Origin: Blastomyces gilchristii SLH14081
Lineage: Eukaryota; Ascomycota; Eurotiomycetes; Onygenales; Ajellomycetaceae
Direction: 5' to 3'
DNA: 64,000 nt
NCBI RefSeq assembly: GCF_000003855.2
Contig: NW_003101681.1
Location: 1,867,893-1,931,892, forward strand
In this document: piece by piece, positions 12,647-26,031 of the stretch
Layout of the letters: every line of letters begins with the position of its first letter
Numbering within the stretch: position 1 is the first letter of the stretch
Translations under genes and position numbers: made by a program
Notes under the pieces: generated by a model
The model's input: only the letters and a program-made list of their open reading frames with translations
What the model was told of the DNA's origin: nothing
Databases searched by the model: none

Positions 12647-14079
12647 AAGCTTCTGTTTATGAATTTAAATAGAAGTTAATCTTTTCTCTGTTTTATCAGA
12701 GTATCTTCATAGTTGTCTTCTGAATCTTTCTTCAATACAATGTAATTGATGTGAACAGGCACTGATTCATTCTTTGAATGAGAAGATACTGATCTTTCTC
12801 TTAAGTGAGAAGATATATAGACTGATTAGCAGTTGAAAGTGATATGTTCTAATCAGTTATAATTAATACACACTTCTTATTAATGTTAATCAGTGACTTC
12901 TTCAGAAGTGATCTCAGAGACTCAGAAGTCTGTTCAGACAGCAGAAACTCTTGTTTATGTATAGATATTTCAGTTCACTCAATTCATAGCATCTGCATTA
13001 TTATTCTTCAGTGTAGATATATAAGTAACTGAGATGTAATATCTTCTACTACTGTTCTGTATACTCTTAAGCTTGATAAGATGATCATTCAATGTTCAGA
13101 GTTATATACAGAAATCTTTATAAGTCTGATCTTCATCTACACTTATAAGAGTCTATAGAAGTTTGAAAGTTAGTATCTTCTTAAATATGCTAATCTTCAT
13201 TCTATTCTTTCAAGATTAATCACCTGCTTCTAGAATCTTGATATTAAAATCAGGAATAAATATTATGAGAGAAGTATTTCTCTGTCAGACACTCTGTAAT
13301 CAATCTAATATCTTCTATTATATAGTGATGTCTTGAAACAGAATATTAAGATGTTTAATAATATTGTCAGATGTACATAACACTGATTCACATGCCTTTA
13401 TTCATGAATGAAACTTCTGTCTCATGAGATTCTTCAATCAATTATTGATATATTAATCTTGATTAGTTAATGAACTAATAACATCTTCATCTATACTTAG
13501 TTTCATAAGTATTTTCAATCTTCATGATGAATAGAGAGTAAGATCAGAAGTATTGAAATATGTGAGAGTATTTAAGCATTTCTTCAGTATTTATATTGTA
13601 TTTATATTTGATTCTGTCAGTGTTAAAATTGTCTGTGCAGAGGTTTCTTATTAAGACAATTATTGAATCTCTTCATATTGATGTTATTAAGTTGCATGCA
13701 TATTAGCTATCTGTTACTGTTGTAATTTCAATATTACTTAGAGTCACTGTGATACTGCATCTATACTCACATTCAAGAGTTCTTTCATATTATCAGTAGA
13801 CATAGCTGTATTATTCATTGAATGTGTGTAATTATATAAATATCTCATATATCTGTATCAGAACTCTCAGATCTTTTCACTGATATTCTCTTTATAAGAT
13901 CTTGTTCTCTTCATAAGATCTTATTGCAGAGTCAGAGTAACTGATCAGTAAGCTTTTATCTGAAGACTTAGTATCTGCTTAACTGTTTATTTATTTCTCT
14001 ATTTCTTACATATTATTATGTGTTCAGATATCTCAATAAGTAATTATTTCTAATAAGAAGATGATGAATGTTTTTCAAG

Positions 14080-14362
14080 TGTAAGAAGCCTATGCTGAAT
14101 AGATTGGTATAATATATAGGTCTTATATAACAAAGTGAAAAATGTTAGAAAAGAAAAAGAAAGAGAAAGTGTGGGAATTGATAATTAAAGTGAATATTTA
14201 TATGTATATGTGATGATGTACGCGGTAGAGCTTCGGGGCGGAAGAATAGGAATTCCGTAGGTTTTCAGCCGAGGATCGGCGACCGAGGATTGGAGCTTTC
14301 GTCAGAAATCTATGAAGTATAACGGAATAGTCTACATGATTAATCAGGCGCAGCCTGCCATA
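14080..14362 (-). repeat. LTR of G1b (5' LTR, right copy)
   Basis: The LTR begins TGTAAGAAGCC and ends GCCATA (from GCCACA), 283 bp. It keeps several CG dinucleotides (for example around 14,219-14,290), unlike the flanking internal sequence. It is immediately followed by the target duplication ataat. Confidence 0.87.
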
Positions 14363-14857
14363 ATAATATTATCTTATTAAAAGATATCTAGATATTTATG
14401 ATATTATTAAGAGAGTTTTCTATGAGAATCTGTTATTATAATACAGAATAACTTTTCTACTGCTTTTTTAATATCAGTCAGACTGATGAAGTAGATTGCT
14501 ATATAATTCTATTATCAGTGACTCTGTCAGTAACTTCATCAGAAGTTCTTTCAGAGTATTTCATAAGTATTAACAGAGATCTGTGTCAGATTCATGATCT
14601 TGTAAACATCATTCTCATGAACTCAATCATTATTAGAGAATATTAAACTTCTGTTTTAAGCATTTAATAAGATATCTTATTCTAATAGTCAGACAAGTTC
14701 TAGCATAAGATTATAGTTAAAATTATTAACTTCATATATATAAGTATCTTTACATTGATATTCTCTGACATCTATATTTAATTTCATCATGTAACAGATG
14801 CAATCATCTTTTAAGTTATCAAATTCTGTAAGAAGTCAGAGTTTTAATAAGAGAATA
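14363..14857 (-). mobile_element. Gypsy chromovirus G1a, segment 3 (protease/gag end)
   Basis: This resumes G1a exactly where segment 2 stopped: the sequence after ataat parallels 11,215 onward in G1b. It ends at gaata (14,853-14,857), the duplication of the inserted G1c. It corresponds to the protease and late gag region. The 14,798-15,077 plus-strand ORFs cross the junction into the LTR and are not genes. Confidence 0.87.
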
Positions 14858-15183
14858 TGTGGCGGGCTGCGCCCGATCAATCATACAGACTATTCCGTTA
14901 CACTCCACAGATTCCTACCGTTCCGATTCTCGGTCACTCCACAGATCGCTCCACAGATTTCTAACATTTCAACTCTCAGTCGCCGATCCTCAGTCAAAAA
15001 CCTATGGAATTCCTATTCTTCCACCCCGAAGCTTCACCATGTACACCACTGCATACACATATAAATATTCACTCTGATTGCTGATTCTCACACTTTCTCT
15101 TTCTTTCCTTTTCTAATGTTATTCTCTTTGTTATATAAGATCTATCAATATTATACTGATCTATTCAGTGTAGGTCTCTTACA
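14858..15183 (+). repeat. 5' LTR of G1c (326 bp)
   Basis: The LTR starts TGTGGCGGGCTGCGCC and ends ggtctcttaca. It is the same length as the 3' LTR at 20,305-20,630; the differences I see between them are transitions. Confidence 0.93.
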
Positions 15184-16427
15184 CTAGAATAATGTTCATT
15201 GTCTTCTTATTAGAAACAATTATTCACACATTGTCTTCTCATTAGAAATGATTATTTATCAAGAGATATCTGAACATGTAACAATGTGTAAGAAATAGAG
15301 AAACAGTCAAACAGTTAAGCAGACACTGAGTCTTCAGATAGAAGCTTACTCATCAGTCACTCTGACTCTGTAATAAGATTTTATAAAGAGAGTAAGATCT
15401 TATAAAAGAATATCAGTGAAAGATCTGAGAGTTTTGACACTCAGATGTATAAGATATTCATATAATTACACTTCTTCAGATTTCACAGATATCACATATC
15501 TGATAAAACAATATAATCATATCTAATGATAATATAAGAGAAGTCTTGAATATGAGTATAGAAGCAATATTACAGTAGCTTTAAGCAATGTTGAAATTAT
15601 AACAGCAACAGATAGTAGACATGCACATAACTCAATAACTTCAATACAAAGAGATTCAACAATTAACTTATACAATTTCAACATCTACAGAATTAAATAT
15701 AAAAGCACTGAAAGAATACTTAGATACTCTCATATATTTTAATACTTTCAATCTCACTCTCTACTCATCATAAAGGATGAAAATGCTCATGAAACTGAGT
15801 ATAGATGAAGATATCATCAGTTCATTAATCAATCAAGATTGATATATTAATAAACAATTGAAGAATCATATGAAATAGAAGTTCTATTCATGAATGAAAG
15901 CATGTGAATCAGTGTTGTAAATATCTGACAATATTATCAAATATCTTGATATTCTGTTTCAAGACACTGTCATATAATAGAAAGTATTAGATTAGTTATA
16001 GAGTATCTGACAGAGAAATACTTCTCTTATAACATTCATTTCTGACTTTAACACTAAGATTCTAGAAGCAGGTAATCAATCTTGAGAGAATTGAATGAAG
16101 ATTAGTATACTTAAGAAGATATTAACTTTCAAACTCTTACAGACTCTTATAAGTATAGATGAAGATCAGACTTATAAAGATTTCTGCACACAGCTCTGAA
16201 TATTGAATGACTGTCTTATCAAGCTCAAGAGTATACAGAACAGTGACAGAAGATGTTACACTTCAGTGACTTATATATTCACACTGAAGAACAGCAATGA
16301 TGCAGATACTATGAACTGAATAGATTCAAATGTCTATACATAAGCAAGGATTTTCACTATTTAAACAGGCTTTCAAGTTTCTGAGATCACTTCTGAAGAA
16401 GTCACTGATTGATGTTAATGTGAAGTA

Positions 16428-16469
16428 TGCATCAACTGTAACTGATCAGAGCACATTGCTTTCAACTGC
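16428..16469 (+). pseudogene. gag CCHC zinc knuckle of G1c
   Basis: Reading tgc...tgc gives CINCNxSEHIAFNC (x = Trp codon read as TGA), a complete C-x2-C-x4-H-x4-C knuckle. This is the nucleic-acid-binding motif of retroelement gag and fixes the frame of the gag region. Confidence 0.85.
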
Positions 16470-19400
16470 TGATCAATCTATATGTCTTCATACTTGAGAG
16501 AAAGATCAGTGTCTTCTTGTTCAAAGAATGAATCAGTGTCTGTTCATGTCAATCATGTTACATTAGAGAAAGATTCAGAAGATAACTGTGAGAATACTCT
16601 GATGAAACAGAGAAAAGATTAGCTTCTGTTCAAATTCATAAACAGAAGCTTGAAGAGGTCAGATAACAATAATTTGAAGAGAAAATAACAATGAATACAA
16701 TTCTTGTATCTATCATGATTGATAATATATATAATATGAAAGCTATGATAGACAGCAGTCTATATCACTATACAATGATAAAATCTTCAGTTGTAAGATA
16801 TTATAATCTTCAGTGTATTTTCTTATCAAAACTCTGACTTCTCATAGAATTCAATAATTCAAAAGATGTTTGCACTCATTATATGATAAAACTAAATATA
16901 GATATCAGAGAATATCAGTATAAAGATATCTATATATATGAAGTTGATAATCTTGATTATAATCTGATATTAGAACTTATCTGACTATCTGAACAAGGCA
17001 TCTTATTGAACACTTAAAACAGGAGTTTAATATTCTCTAATAATGATAGAATTCATGAAGATGATATTTACAAGACTATGAATCTGACACAGATCTCTGT
17101 CAACACTTATAAAATACTCTGAAAAAGAAGTTATTAAAATCACTAACAAAGTCATCAATAGCAGAATTATATATCAATCTATTTCATTAGTCTGACTGAT
17201 ATTAAGAAAGCTCTAGAAAAGTTATTCTATACTATAATAACAGATTCTCACACAAAACTCTCTTAATAATATTATGAATATCTAGATGTCTTTTAATAAG
17301 ATAACATTATAAATATACCTTCTTTATAAGACTCAGAAGTGAATCACAGTATCAAGTTAGAAAAGAAGAATAATAAGAATCTCAAGTCACTGTGAGACTC
17401 TCTTTATAATATGTCTTGAGATGAACTTCTTCTTCTTCAGAAGACACTCAATGATCTGTTAGATAAGAAATTCATATATATTAGTAACTCTTTCACTGCA
17501 GCTTCTATTCTCTTTATAAAGAAGTCAGATGAAGAACTCTGATTCTGTACAAAGAAAGATTGATATCTCTTATCTCTCATCAATGAAACTCTAGCATGAA
17601 TTAAGTGAGCTCAATAGTTTATAAAGCTAGATTATCATCACTGCATTTCATAAGATTCATATCACTGAAGAAGATGAATGACTTATAGCATTCTGAACAT
17701 GTTATAATGTCTTTGAATGAATAGTCACACTCTTTGAACTGACTAACATTCTCAGTATATTTCAGAAGTATATTAACTGAGCACTCTGAGATTTTCTTAA
17801 TAAGTTTACATCTGCTTATCTAGATAATATTCTCATCTTCATCAATGAATTCAGAAAAGAGTATTAAGAGTATGTATAAAGAGTATTACAATGACTATAA
17901 GAAGCAGAACTATCAATTGATATTGATAAGTATGATTTTAAAGTTAAGAGTACTAAATACTTAGATTTTATCATAGAAGCTGGTAAGAAGATTCAAATGA
18001 ATTCTGAGAAGATCTCTGTTATTCTCAAATGAGAAGCTTCATATACTGAAAGATGTACAAAGCTTCATTGAATTCACTAACTTCTATTAATGATTTATAT
18101 GAAACTTCTCAGATATTACAAGATCACTTACAGACCTCACTAAGAAAGACTCAATATTTCAATGATCAGCAGATACTGAAGCTGCATTTACACAGATGAA
18201 GAAGATGTTCATTAATATCTCTCTACTGATAATATTCAATTCTGATTGTAAGATAGTTATTGAAGCTGATTTCTCTGACTATGTGATAGAAGAAGTGATA
18301 TTGTAATATAATAATAAAGATGTTCTATAATCATATGTCTTCATATCTAAGAAACTGAGTCTCACTGAATGCAATTATAAGATCTACAATAAGAAACTTC
18401 TTATAATTATACACTGTTTAGAAGAATAAGACTCTGAACTCTGAAGTGTCTCTGAATTTAAGATAATTATAGATTATAAGAATCTTAAATACTTTATAAC
18501 TATCTGTAAACTCACTAAATAACAGATATAATAATCTGAGTTCTTAAATTACTTTCATTTTACAATACACTACTGTTCTGACAGTCAGAACTCAATGATA
18601 GATGCTCTCTTATAACAAGAGTAAAATATGTCTTCTGATGTAATAGATACTCATTGAATGAACTGAGAACATCAGCTTCTAGATCTGAAGATATTAGTTA
18701 ATCAAGATAAAATAACTTATGATACTATACACACTTCTCTGATTAGAACACTCTCTCTTCAAACTGATACTGACACTGATATCTCAACTTCTCTCAAACC
18801 TACACTAGATGAATTATAATATATAACAGCTCAAACTGATGAACTTCTTCAAGCACTTACTAAAGCAGTATATCAAGAAGTACTCTGATTTCTCTCAGAA
18901 CTATGTATAAGAACTGATATCTCAGAATGCTTAATCAATGATAATAACACTCTATAGTTCTGTGAGTGACATTGAGTCTCTCACTTCAAACTCTTATACA
19001 CTCAGATAATGTAAGAGATGTATGATTTATATATGACTGATTATTCAGGTTATAAATAACTATATCAAATGATCTCTTAAAAGTTCTACTGACTTAAGAT
19101 ATTAAACAGTATCAGATATTTTATCTGAAACTGTAATCATTGTTTCTTCATCATCTTATAAAAGAACTGTAGAAAAGACCTGCTGAAATCACTTAATATC
19201 TCTGATAGAATCTAGTAAGATGTGATAATTGACTTTGCTATTAATCTCTTTGAGAGTAAGAGCTGTAGAAACATTCTGATCATTGTGAACTGATTGAGTA
19301 AGAATATTATATTAAAACTCTGTAATAAGATAAATACTGAATAAGTTACTGAAGCTTTTCTAAGAAGCTTATTCTATTAGATACATGAATTACTGAGATC

Positions 19401-20304
19401 TATAGTATCAGATTGAGACTGTCAATTCATGAGTACTCTCTAAACAAGAATCTGTCAAGTTCTTAAGATTATACACTGTTTATTAACTATCTATCACTCT
19501 GAGACTAATAATGCATCAGAATGAATAATTCAGACTGTAAAGAATTATCTTTATAAGTTCTATAATCACTTATAAGATGATTAGCATGATCTTCTTCTAT
19601 ACACAGAGATTGCTATCAATGATTGAGATACTGTCTCAACAGATGCAAGCTCATTCTTCCTTACATATGATTATTATATAAAAGTGTTAAATCTTCTAGA
19701 GATCACACAGTTCATATCAAATCTCTGCAGTTCAATTCAGATCACTGATAATATAGTAATAAAGCTCTGAAATATCTGTGACTGAGCAGAGATCTTCATG
19801 ATAACTGTAAAACAAGATCAAGAGAATTAAATCAATGTTCATCAAGACTCTGCTGAACAATATAGAATAGAAGACTTGATGTAATTGAATCTTAAGAATA
19901 TACAGATTATACATTCATCTTGTACACTGAATTATCATTATATCAAGTATAAAGTGATAGAAGTTCTGAATAGTCACAACTATTATCTTGATACATTATC
20001 AGAAATTCATGATGTCTTTTATACAAGCTTGCTTCACTGCACTATCATCAATCTGTTCTCTTCTCAACTGACTTTTAACTAGCAGTCACCAGGCATTATA
20101 GAAGAAGATAATGAGCTTGAGTGAGAGATTGAGAATATTCTTGATAAGAGACCTCATGGCCGCAGCTGATAATATTTTATGAAATGAGTTAGCTATAATC
20201 ACCTGATCTGAACTCTGAGCTCTATGTTATCTGAGACAGCAGCTCTTGACTGATGAGAACTACACACTCGCAATTCTATATCACTTCTGGAAAGAGAGGA
20301 CTAA

Positions 20305-20630
20305 TGTGGCAGGCTGCGCCTGATCAATCATACAGACTATTCTGTTACACTTCACAGATTTCTACTGTTCTGATTCTCAGTTGCTTCACAAATTGCTTCA
20401 CAGATTTCTAACATTCTGACTCTCAGTCACTGATCCTCAGTCAAAAACCTACAGAATTTCTATTCTTCCACCTTGAAGCTCCACCGCGTACGCCATCATG
20501 TACGCGTATAAATATTCACTTCAATCACTGATTCTCACACTTTCTCTTTCTTTCCTTCTCTAACATTATTTTCTTTGTTATATAAGACCTATCAATATCA
20601 TACCGATCTATTCGGCGTAGGCCTCTTACA
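20305..20630 (+). repeat. 3' LTR of G1c (326 bp)
   Basis: The LTR starts TGTGGCAGGCTGCGCC and ends TAGGCCTCTTACA, and is followed by the duplication gaata. It retains the CG-rich ends (cggcgtaggcc) that are mutated in older copies. Confidence 0.93.
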
Positions 20631-20863
20631 GAATACACTGAAGATTATAATATCTTACAACTGAAGATTTAATCATTGCATAGTAATATAGACTGCTATC
20701 TATCATGACTTTCATATTATATATATTATCTACTATAGTAGATATAAGAATTACATTTATTATCATTTCTTCTTTAAATTATTATCATTCAATCTCTTCA
20801 AGCTTCTGCTTGTGAGTTAGAGTAGAAGCTAATCTTTTCCCTGTTTTATCAGAGTGTTTTTAT
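20631..20863 (-). mobile_element. Gypsy chromovirus G1a, segment 4 (gag)
   Basis: The segment restarts with gaata and continues the minus-strand gag sequence seen in G1b at about 12,095-12,257. It stops at the MITE at 20,864. Beyond the MITE the sequence is again gag, but on the plus strand (G1d), so this is a head-to-head junction of two copies. Confidence 0.85.
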
Positions 20864-21369
20864 TAGACTGGCCGCTGGGACCATGAATTTCACATTTGGT
20901 TCCATTTGGTCTGGTCTCATACATTTCTTGGCGTGAATCCCGCTGGGACTGGCTATCAAAAAAACATGTAAAGTGACTATATATCAGATCTTAAAATGGA
21001 ATCATGACTTGAAAAAAATGAGAAAGTGGTCCCATTTGGTCCCATTTAGTCCCATTCTTGGCATAAAGTTACTATTTTTAGACATTTTAAGGTTTTTTTT
21101 AGACTATTTTTAATTTTTTAAAAAGTAACACTTTTTGATAATGCTCAAATGAGATTTAAAGTCATTTAAAGCAATAAAAATAATTTAAATTGAGAAGTGA
21201 AAATCATGGTCCCATTTGAAAAATGTGACAAGAGTAGACAGTAAGTCCCACTGGGACAGTATGAAACTACTATCTAATGTTAAAACCGTGTAATGGGATC
21301 AGTCGAATTGGTAATGAAACTATCAAAAAATCTGGTCCTGGTCCCAGACACGGTCACACGGTCAGTCTA
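20864..21369 (-). mobile_element. hAT-type MITE, copy 3 (506 bp), no target duplication
   Basis: In reverse orientation the element begins TAGACTGGCCGCTGGGACC and ends CGGTCAGTCTA. It is one of the least mutated copies, keeping many CC/GG pairs. The flanking 8-mers gtttttat (20,856-20,863) and atcacatt (21,370-21,377) do not match, unlike all nine other copies. The two flanks are inverted copies of gag broken at slightly different points, which suggests rearrangement through the MITE. Confidence 0.92.
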
Positions 21370-24300
21370 ATCACATTGCAGTGAAGAAAGATTCAGAAGA
21401 TAACTATAAGAATATTCTGATGAAATAGGAAAAAGATTAGCTTCTGTTCAAATTTATAAACAGAAGCTTGAAGAGATCAGATAATAACAATTTGAAGAGA
21501 AAATAATAATAAATGCAATTCTTGTATCTACTGTGATTAATAATATGTATAATATGAAAGCCATGATAGACAGCAGTCTATGTCACTATGCAATGATAAA
21601 ATCTTCAGTTGTAAGATATTATAACCTTCAGTGTATTCTCTTATTAAAATCCTGACTTCTCACAGAATTTGATGACTCAAAAGATGTTTATATTCATTAC
21701 ATAGTGAAACTAAACATAGATGTAAGAGAACATTAATATGAAGATGTCTATATATATGAAGTTGATAATCTCAATTACAATCTTATATTAAGACTTGTCT
21801 GACTATCTGAATAAAATATCTTGTTAAATGCTTAAAACAGAAGCTTGATATTCTCTAACAATAATAGAATTTATGAAGATGATATTCACAAGACTATGAA
21901 TCTTACACAGATCTCTGTCAACACTTATAAAATACTTTGAAAAAGAAGTTATTATCAAAACCACTGACAGAGTCACTGATAAGATCATTAACAGTAGAAT
22001 CATGTATCAATCTATTTCATTAGTCTGGCTAATATTAAGAAGACTCTAGAAAAGTTATTCTGTGTTATAATAACAGATTCTCATACAAAACTTCCTCAAT
22101 AATATCATGATTATCTAGATATCTTTCAATAAGACAATATTATGAATATATCTTCTTTACAAGGCTCAGGAGTGAATCACAGTATCAAGTTAGAAAAGAA
22201 GAATGATAAGAACTCTGAGTCACTGTGAGACTCTTTTTATAATATGTCTCAAGATGAACTTCTTCTCCTTCAGAAGACACTCAATGATCTGTTAGATAAG
22301 AAATTCATACATATTAGCAACTCTTTCACTGCAGCTTCTATTCTTTTTGCAAAGAAGTCAGATAAAGAACTTCAATTCTGTGTGAATTATCAAGATCTGA
22401 ACAGATTGATAAAGAAAGATCAATATCTCTTATCTCTTATCAATGAAACCCTAGCATAGATCAGATAAGCTCAATGATTTATAAAGCTAGATATCATCAC
22501 TGCATTTCATAAGATTTATATCACTGAAGAAGATAAATGACTTACAGCATTCTGAACATGTTATGATCTCTTTGAATGAATAGTCACACTCTTTGAACTG
22601 ACTAACACTCTCAGTATATTTCAGAAGTATATCAACTGAGCACTCTGAGATTTTCTTAATAAGTTTGTATCTACTTATCTAGATAACATTCTCATCTTCA
22701 CTGATAAATTCAGAAAAGAATATCAAGAGCATGTGCAAAGAGTATTACAATAACTACAAGAAGCAGAACTATTAATTAACATTGATAAGTGTGATTTCAT
22801 AGTTAAGAGTACTAAATACTTAGGTTTTATCATAGAAGCTGGCAAGGAAATGCAAATGAATTCTGAGAAGATCTCTGTCATTCTCAAATCAGAAGCTTTA
22901 CATACTGTGAAAGATGTACAAAGCTTCATTGAATTCACTAACTTCTATCAGCAATTTATATGAAACTTCTCAGATATTATAAGATCACTTACAGATCTCA
23001 CTAAGAAAGACTCAGTATTTCAATGATCAGTAGACACTGAAGCTGTATTTATACAGATGAAGAAGATGTTCATTAATATCTCTCTACTGATAACATTCAA
23101 TTCTGATTATAAGACAGTTATTGAGGTCAATTTCTCTGACTATGTGACAGAAGAAGCAATATTACAATATGATGATAAAGATGTTCTACAATCATATATC
23201 TTCATATCTAAGAAACTGAGTCCTGCTGAATGCAATTATGAGATCTATGATAAGAAACTTCTCACAATTGTACACTGTTTAGAAGAATAAAACTCTGAAC
23301 TTCAAAGTGTCACTGAATTTGAGATAATCACAGATTATAAGAATCTCAAATACTTCATAATAATCTATAAACTCACTGAATGACAGATGCAATGATCTGA
23401 GTTCTTAAGTCACTTTCATTTTATAATACACTATCATTCTGGCAGTCAGAACTCAATAGCAGATGCTCTCTTATAACAAGAGTAAGATATGTTATCTAAT
23501 ATAACAGATACTCACTGAATGAACTGAGAGCACTGGCTCTTAAATCTGAAGATATTAGTTAATCAAGATGAAACAGCTTATAACACTATACATACTTCTT
23601 CAATTAGAACTATACATACTTCTTCAGTTAGAACTGTCACTGATATCTCAACTTCTTCTGAATCTACATTAGATGAGCTATGACATATAATAGCTTAAAT
23701 CAATGAACTTCTTCAAGCACTTACTGAAGCAGTATGATAAGAAGCACTCTGATTTTCCTCAGAACTATATATAAGAACTGATATCTCAGAATGTTCAATC
23801 AATGATAATAACACTCTATGATTTCATAAACAATACTGAGTTTCTCACTCTGAACCCTTACACACTCAGATAATGTAAGAGATACATGATTTGTATATAA
23901 CTGATTATTCAGGCTGTGAACAACTGTATAGAATGATCTTCTGAGAGTTCTACTGATCTGAGATATTAAACAGTATCAGACACTTCATCTGAAACTGCAA
24001 TTACTATTCTTCTATTATCTTATGAAAGAACTGTAGAAAAGATCTGTTAAAATTACTCAATGTCTCTGATAGAATCTGATAAGATATAGCAATTGACTTT
24101 GCTGTTAATCTATCTGAGAGTAAGAGTTGTAGAAACATTCTGATCATCATGAATTGATTGAGTAAAGATATAATATTAAAATCTTGTGATAAGATAAATA
24201 CTGAACAAGTCACTGAAGCTTTTCTACAGAGTCTATTCTATCAAATGCATGAATTGCTGAAATCTATAGTATTAAATCAGAGCTGTCAATTCATGAGCAC

Positions 24301-25453
24301 TCTCTGAACAAGAATCTGTCAAGTTCTTAAGATTACATATCATCTGTCAACTGCCTATCACTCTGAGACTGATGATATATCAGAATGAATAATTCAGACT
24401 ATGAAGAATTATCTCTGTAAGTTCTGTAATTACTTATAAGATAATTAATATGACCTTCTTCTACACACAGAGATCACTATCAATGATTGAGATGCTATTT
24501 TAACAGATATAAGCTCATTCTTTCTTATACATAGTTATCACATGAAGATGTTAAATCTTCTAGAGATCACACAGTTCACATCAAATTCTCACAGTCTGAT
24601 TCAGATCACTGATAATATAGTAATGAAGCTCTGAGACATTTATAACTGAGTAGAAGTCTTTATAGCAGCTGTGAAACAAGATCAAGAGAATTAAATCAAT
24701 GTTTATCAAGACCCTGCTGAACAATATAAGATAGAAGATCTGATATGATAGAATCTTAAGAATATACAAATCACACATTCATTTTATACACTAGATTACC
24801 ATCATATCAGGTATAAAGTGATAGAAGTTCTAGATAGTCACAACTATCATCTTGATACATTATCAGAAATTCATGATGTATTTCACACAAGCTTACTCTG
24901 CTGTGCTGTCACTGATTCATTCTCTTCTCAACTGACTTCTGACTGACAGTTATCAGATATTATAGAAGAAGATAATGAGCTTGAGTAAGAGATTGAGAAT
25001 ATTCTCAATGAGAGACCCCGCGGCCGCAGTCAGCAATATCTCATGAAATGAGTCAGCTACAATCAATCAATCTGAACTCTGAGTTTCACATTATTCAAAA
25101 CAGCAGTCCTTGACTGATGAAAACTGCTTCTGAAAGAGAGAGATTAATGTGGCGGGCTGCATCTGATCAATCATATAGACTATTTCATTACACTTCATAG
25201 ATTCTTTCATTTCACTCTTGAACATATACACTCTGATTCTCAGCCATTCTTGATCACCGATCCTCAGCCGCCACAAACATGTATAGATTCTTCCACCCCG
25301 AAGCTTCACTGTGTACATCATCACATACATGTATAAATATTCACTCTAATCACTGATTTCTACACTTTCTCTTTCTTTCCTTCTCTAACATTTTTCTCTT
25401 TGTTATATAAGACCTATATATTATACCGATCTATTCGGCGTAGGCCTCTTACA
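21370..25453 (+). mobile_element. Gypsy chromovirus G1d, 5'-truncated copy
   Basis: The copy starts within gag, equivalent to about 16,551 in G1c, and runs to a 3' LTR at 25,148-25,453. Protease is at about 21,530-21,830. RT is at 22,210-22,950, with FCVNYQDLNRL, and the YLDD site read as YLDN near 22,676. RNase H is at 23,050-23,500 (CNYEIYDKKLLTIVHCLEE). Integrase is at 23,850-24,720 (TAYHSETDDISE). A chromodomain is at about 24,975-25,080 (EIENILNERPRG, then QQYLMK followed by a Trp codon read as TGA). It is the best-preserved G1 coding copy, with stops mostly at Trp positions. Confidence 0.94.
25148..25453 (+). repeat. 3' LTR of G1d (306 bp)
   Basis: The LTR starts TGTGGCGGGCTGCATC and ends TAGGCCTCTTACA, slightly shorter than the 326-bp form. 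No 5' LTR is present. Confidence 0.88.
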
Positions 25454-25576
25454 ATGATATACAAATCATTAATCTTTATATGTTCTTTAATAAGTTTCAG
25501 TTCACTATTATAAAATTGAAGATGATGAATACTTTCTCTTCAGATGTATAAATATTTAATATCTTCTACTCAGTTT

Positions 25577-25975
25577 TAGACTGACTGACTGTGTGACTGT
25601 GTCTGAGATCAGAGTCAGAATATTTAATAGTATGATTTCTACTTCTCAATTTAAATTTATTTTATTGCTTTAAATAACTTTAAATCTTATTTAAGTATTA
25701 TCAAAAATTGTTACTTCTTAAAAAATTAAAAATAGTCTAAAAAAACCCTTAAAATATCTAAAAATAGTAACTTTATACTAAGAATGAAATTAAATGAGAT
25801 TAAATGAGATCACTTTCTTATTTTTTCTACATTATAGTCTCATTGTGAAATCCGATACATAGTCACTTTAAATGTTTTTTTAATACTTAGTTTCAGCGGG
25901 ATTCATGTCAAGAAATGTATGAGATTAGATCAAATAAGATCAAATGTGAAATTCATAGTCTTATCAGTCAGTCTA
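25577..25975 (+). mobile_element. hAT-type MITE, copy 4 (internally deleted, 399 bp)
   Basis: The termini are TAGACTGACTG and CAGTCAGTCTA. The 8-bp duplication ctcagtt(t/c) lies at 25,569-25,576 and 25,976-25,983. About 107 bp is missing from the left part compared with the 506-bp form. The 120 bp before it (25,454-25,568) show nothing recognisable. Confidence 0.9.
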
Positions 25976-26031
25976 CTCAGTTCTACTTAACAATTGAAGA
26001 GATTATATTTAAAATAAGATAGAGAAGATAC

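Larger units (their letters stand above)
7956..14362 (-). mobile_element. Full-length Gypsy chromovirus G1b, nested in G1a
   Basis: LTRs bound the element at 7,956-8,229 and 14,080-14,362, flanked by an exact 5-bp duplication ataat (7,951-7,955 and 14,363-14,367). Read on the minus strand it contains gag (about 14,079 to 12,662), protease, RT (about 11,210-10,400), RNase H, integrase and chromodomain (about 8,300). Two SINEs (11,544-11,918 and 12,273-12,646) interrupt the gag-protease part; without them the element is about 5.6 kb. The coding region is broken throughout by RIP-like transitions, so it cannot be active. Host G1a sequence resumes collinearly on both sides, which shows this is an insertion. 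Confidence 0.92.
14858..20630 (+). mobile_element. Full-length Gypsy chromovirus G1c (5,773 bp)
   Basis: Two 326-bp LTRs (14,858-15,183 and 20,305-20,630) with TG...CA ends are flanked by the exact duplication gaata (14,853-14,857 and 20,631-20,635). Read through stops, the order is gag (15,300-16,640) with a CCHC knuckle, protease (about 16,700-16,990; AMIDS for the D-S/T-G site), RT (about 17,400-18,130), RNase H (18,180-18,630), integrase (18,990-19,870) and a chromodomain (about 20,110-20,240). The terminal chromodomain makes it a chromovirus. Many Trp codons read TGA, so it is dead. It is inserted in the opposite orientation into G1a. Confidence 0.95.
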
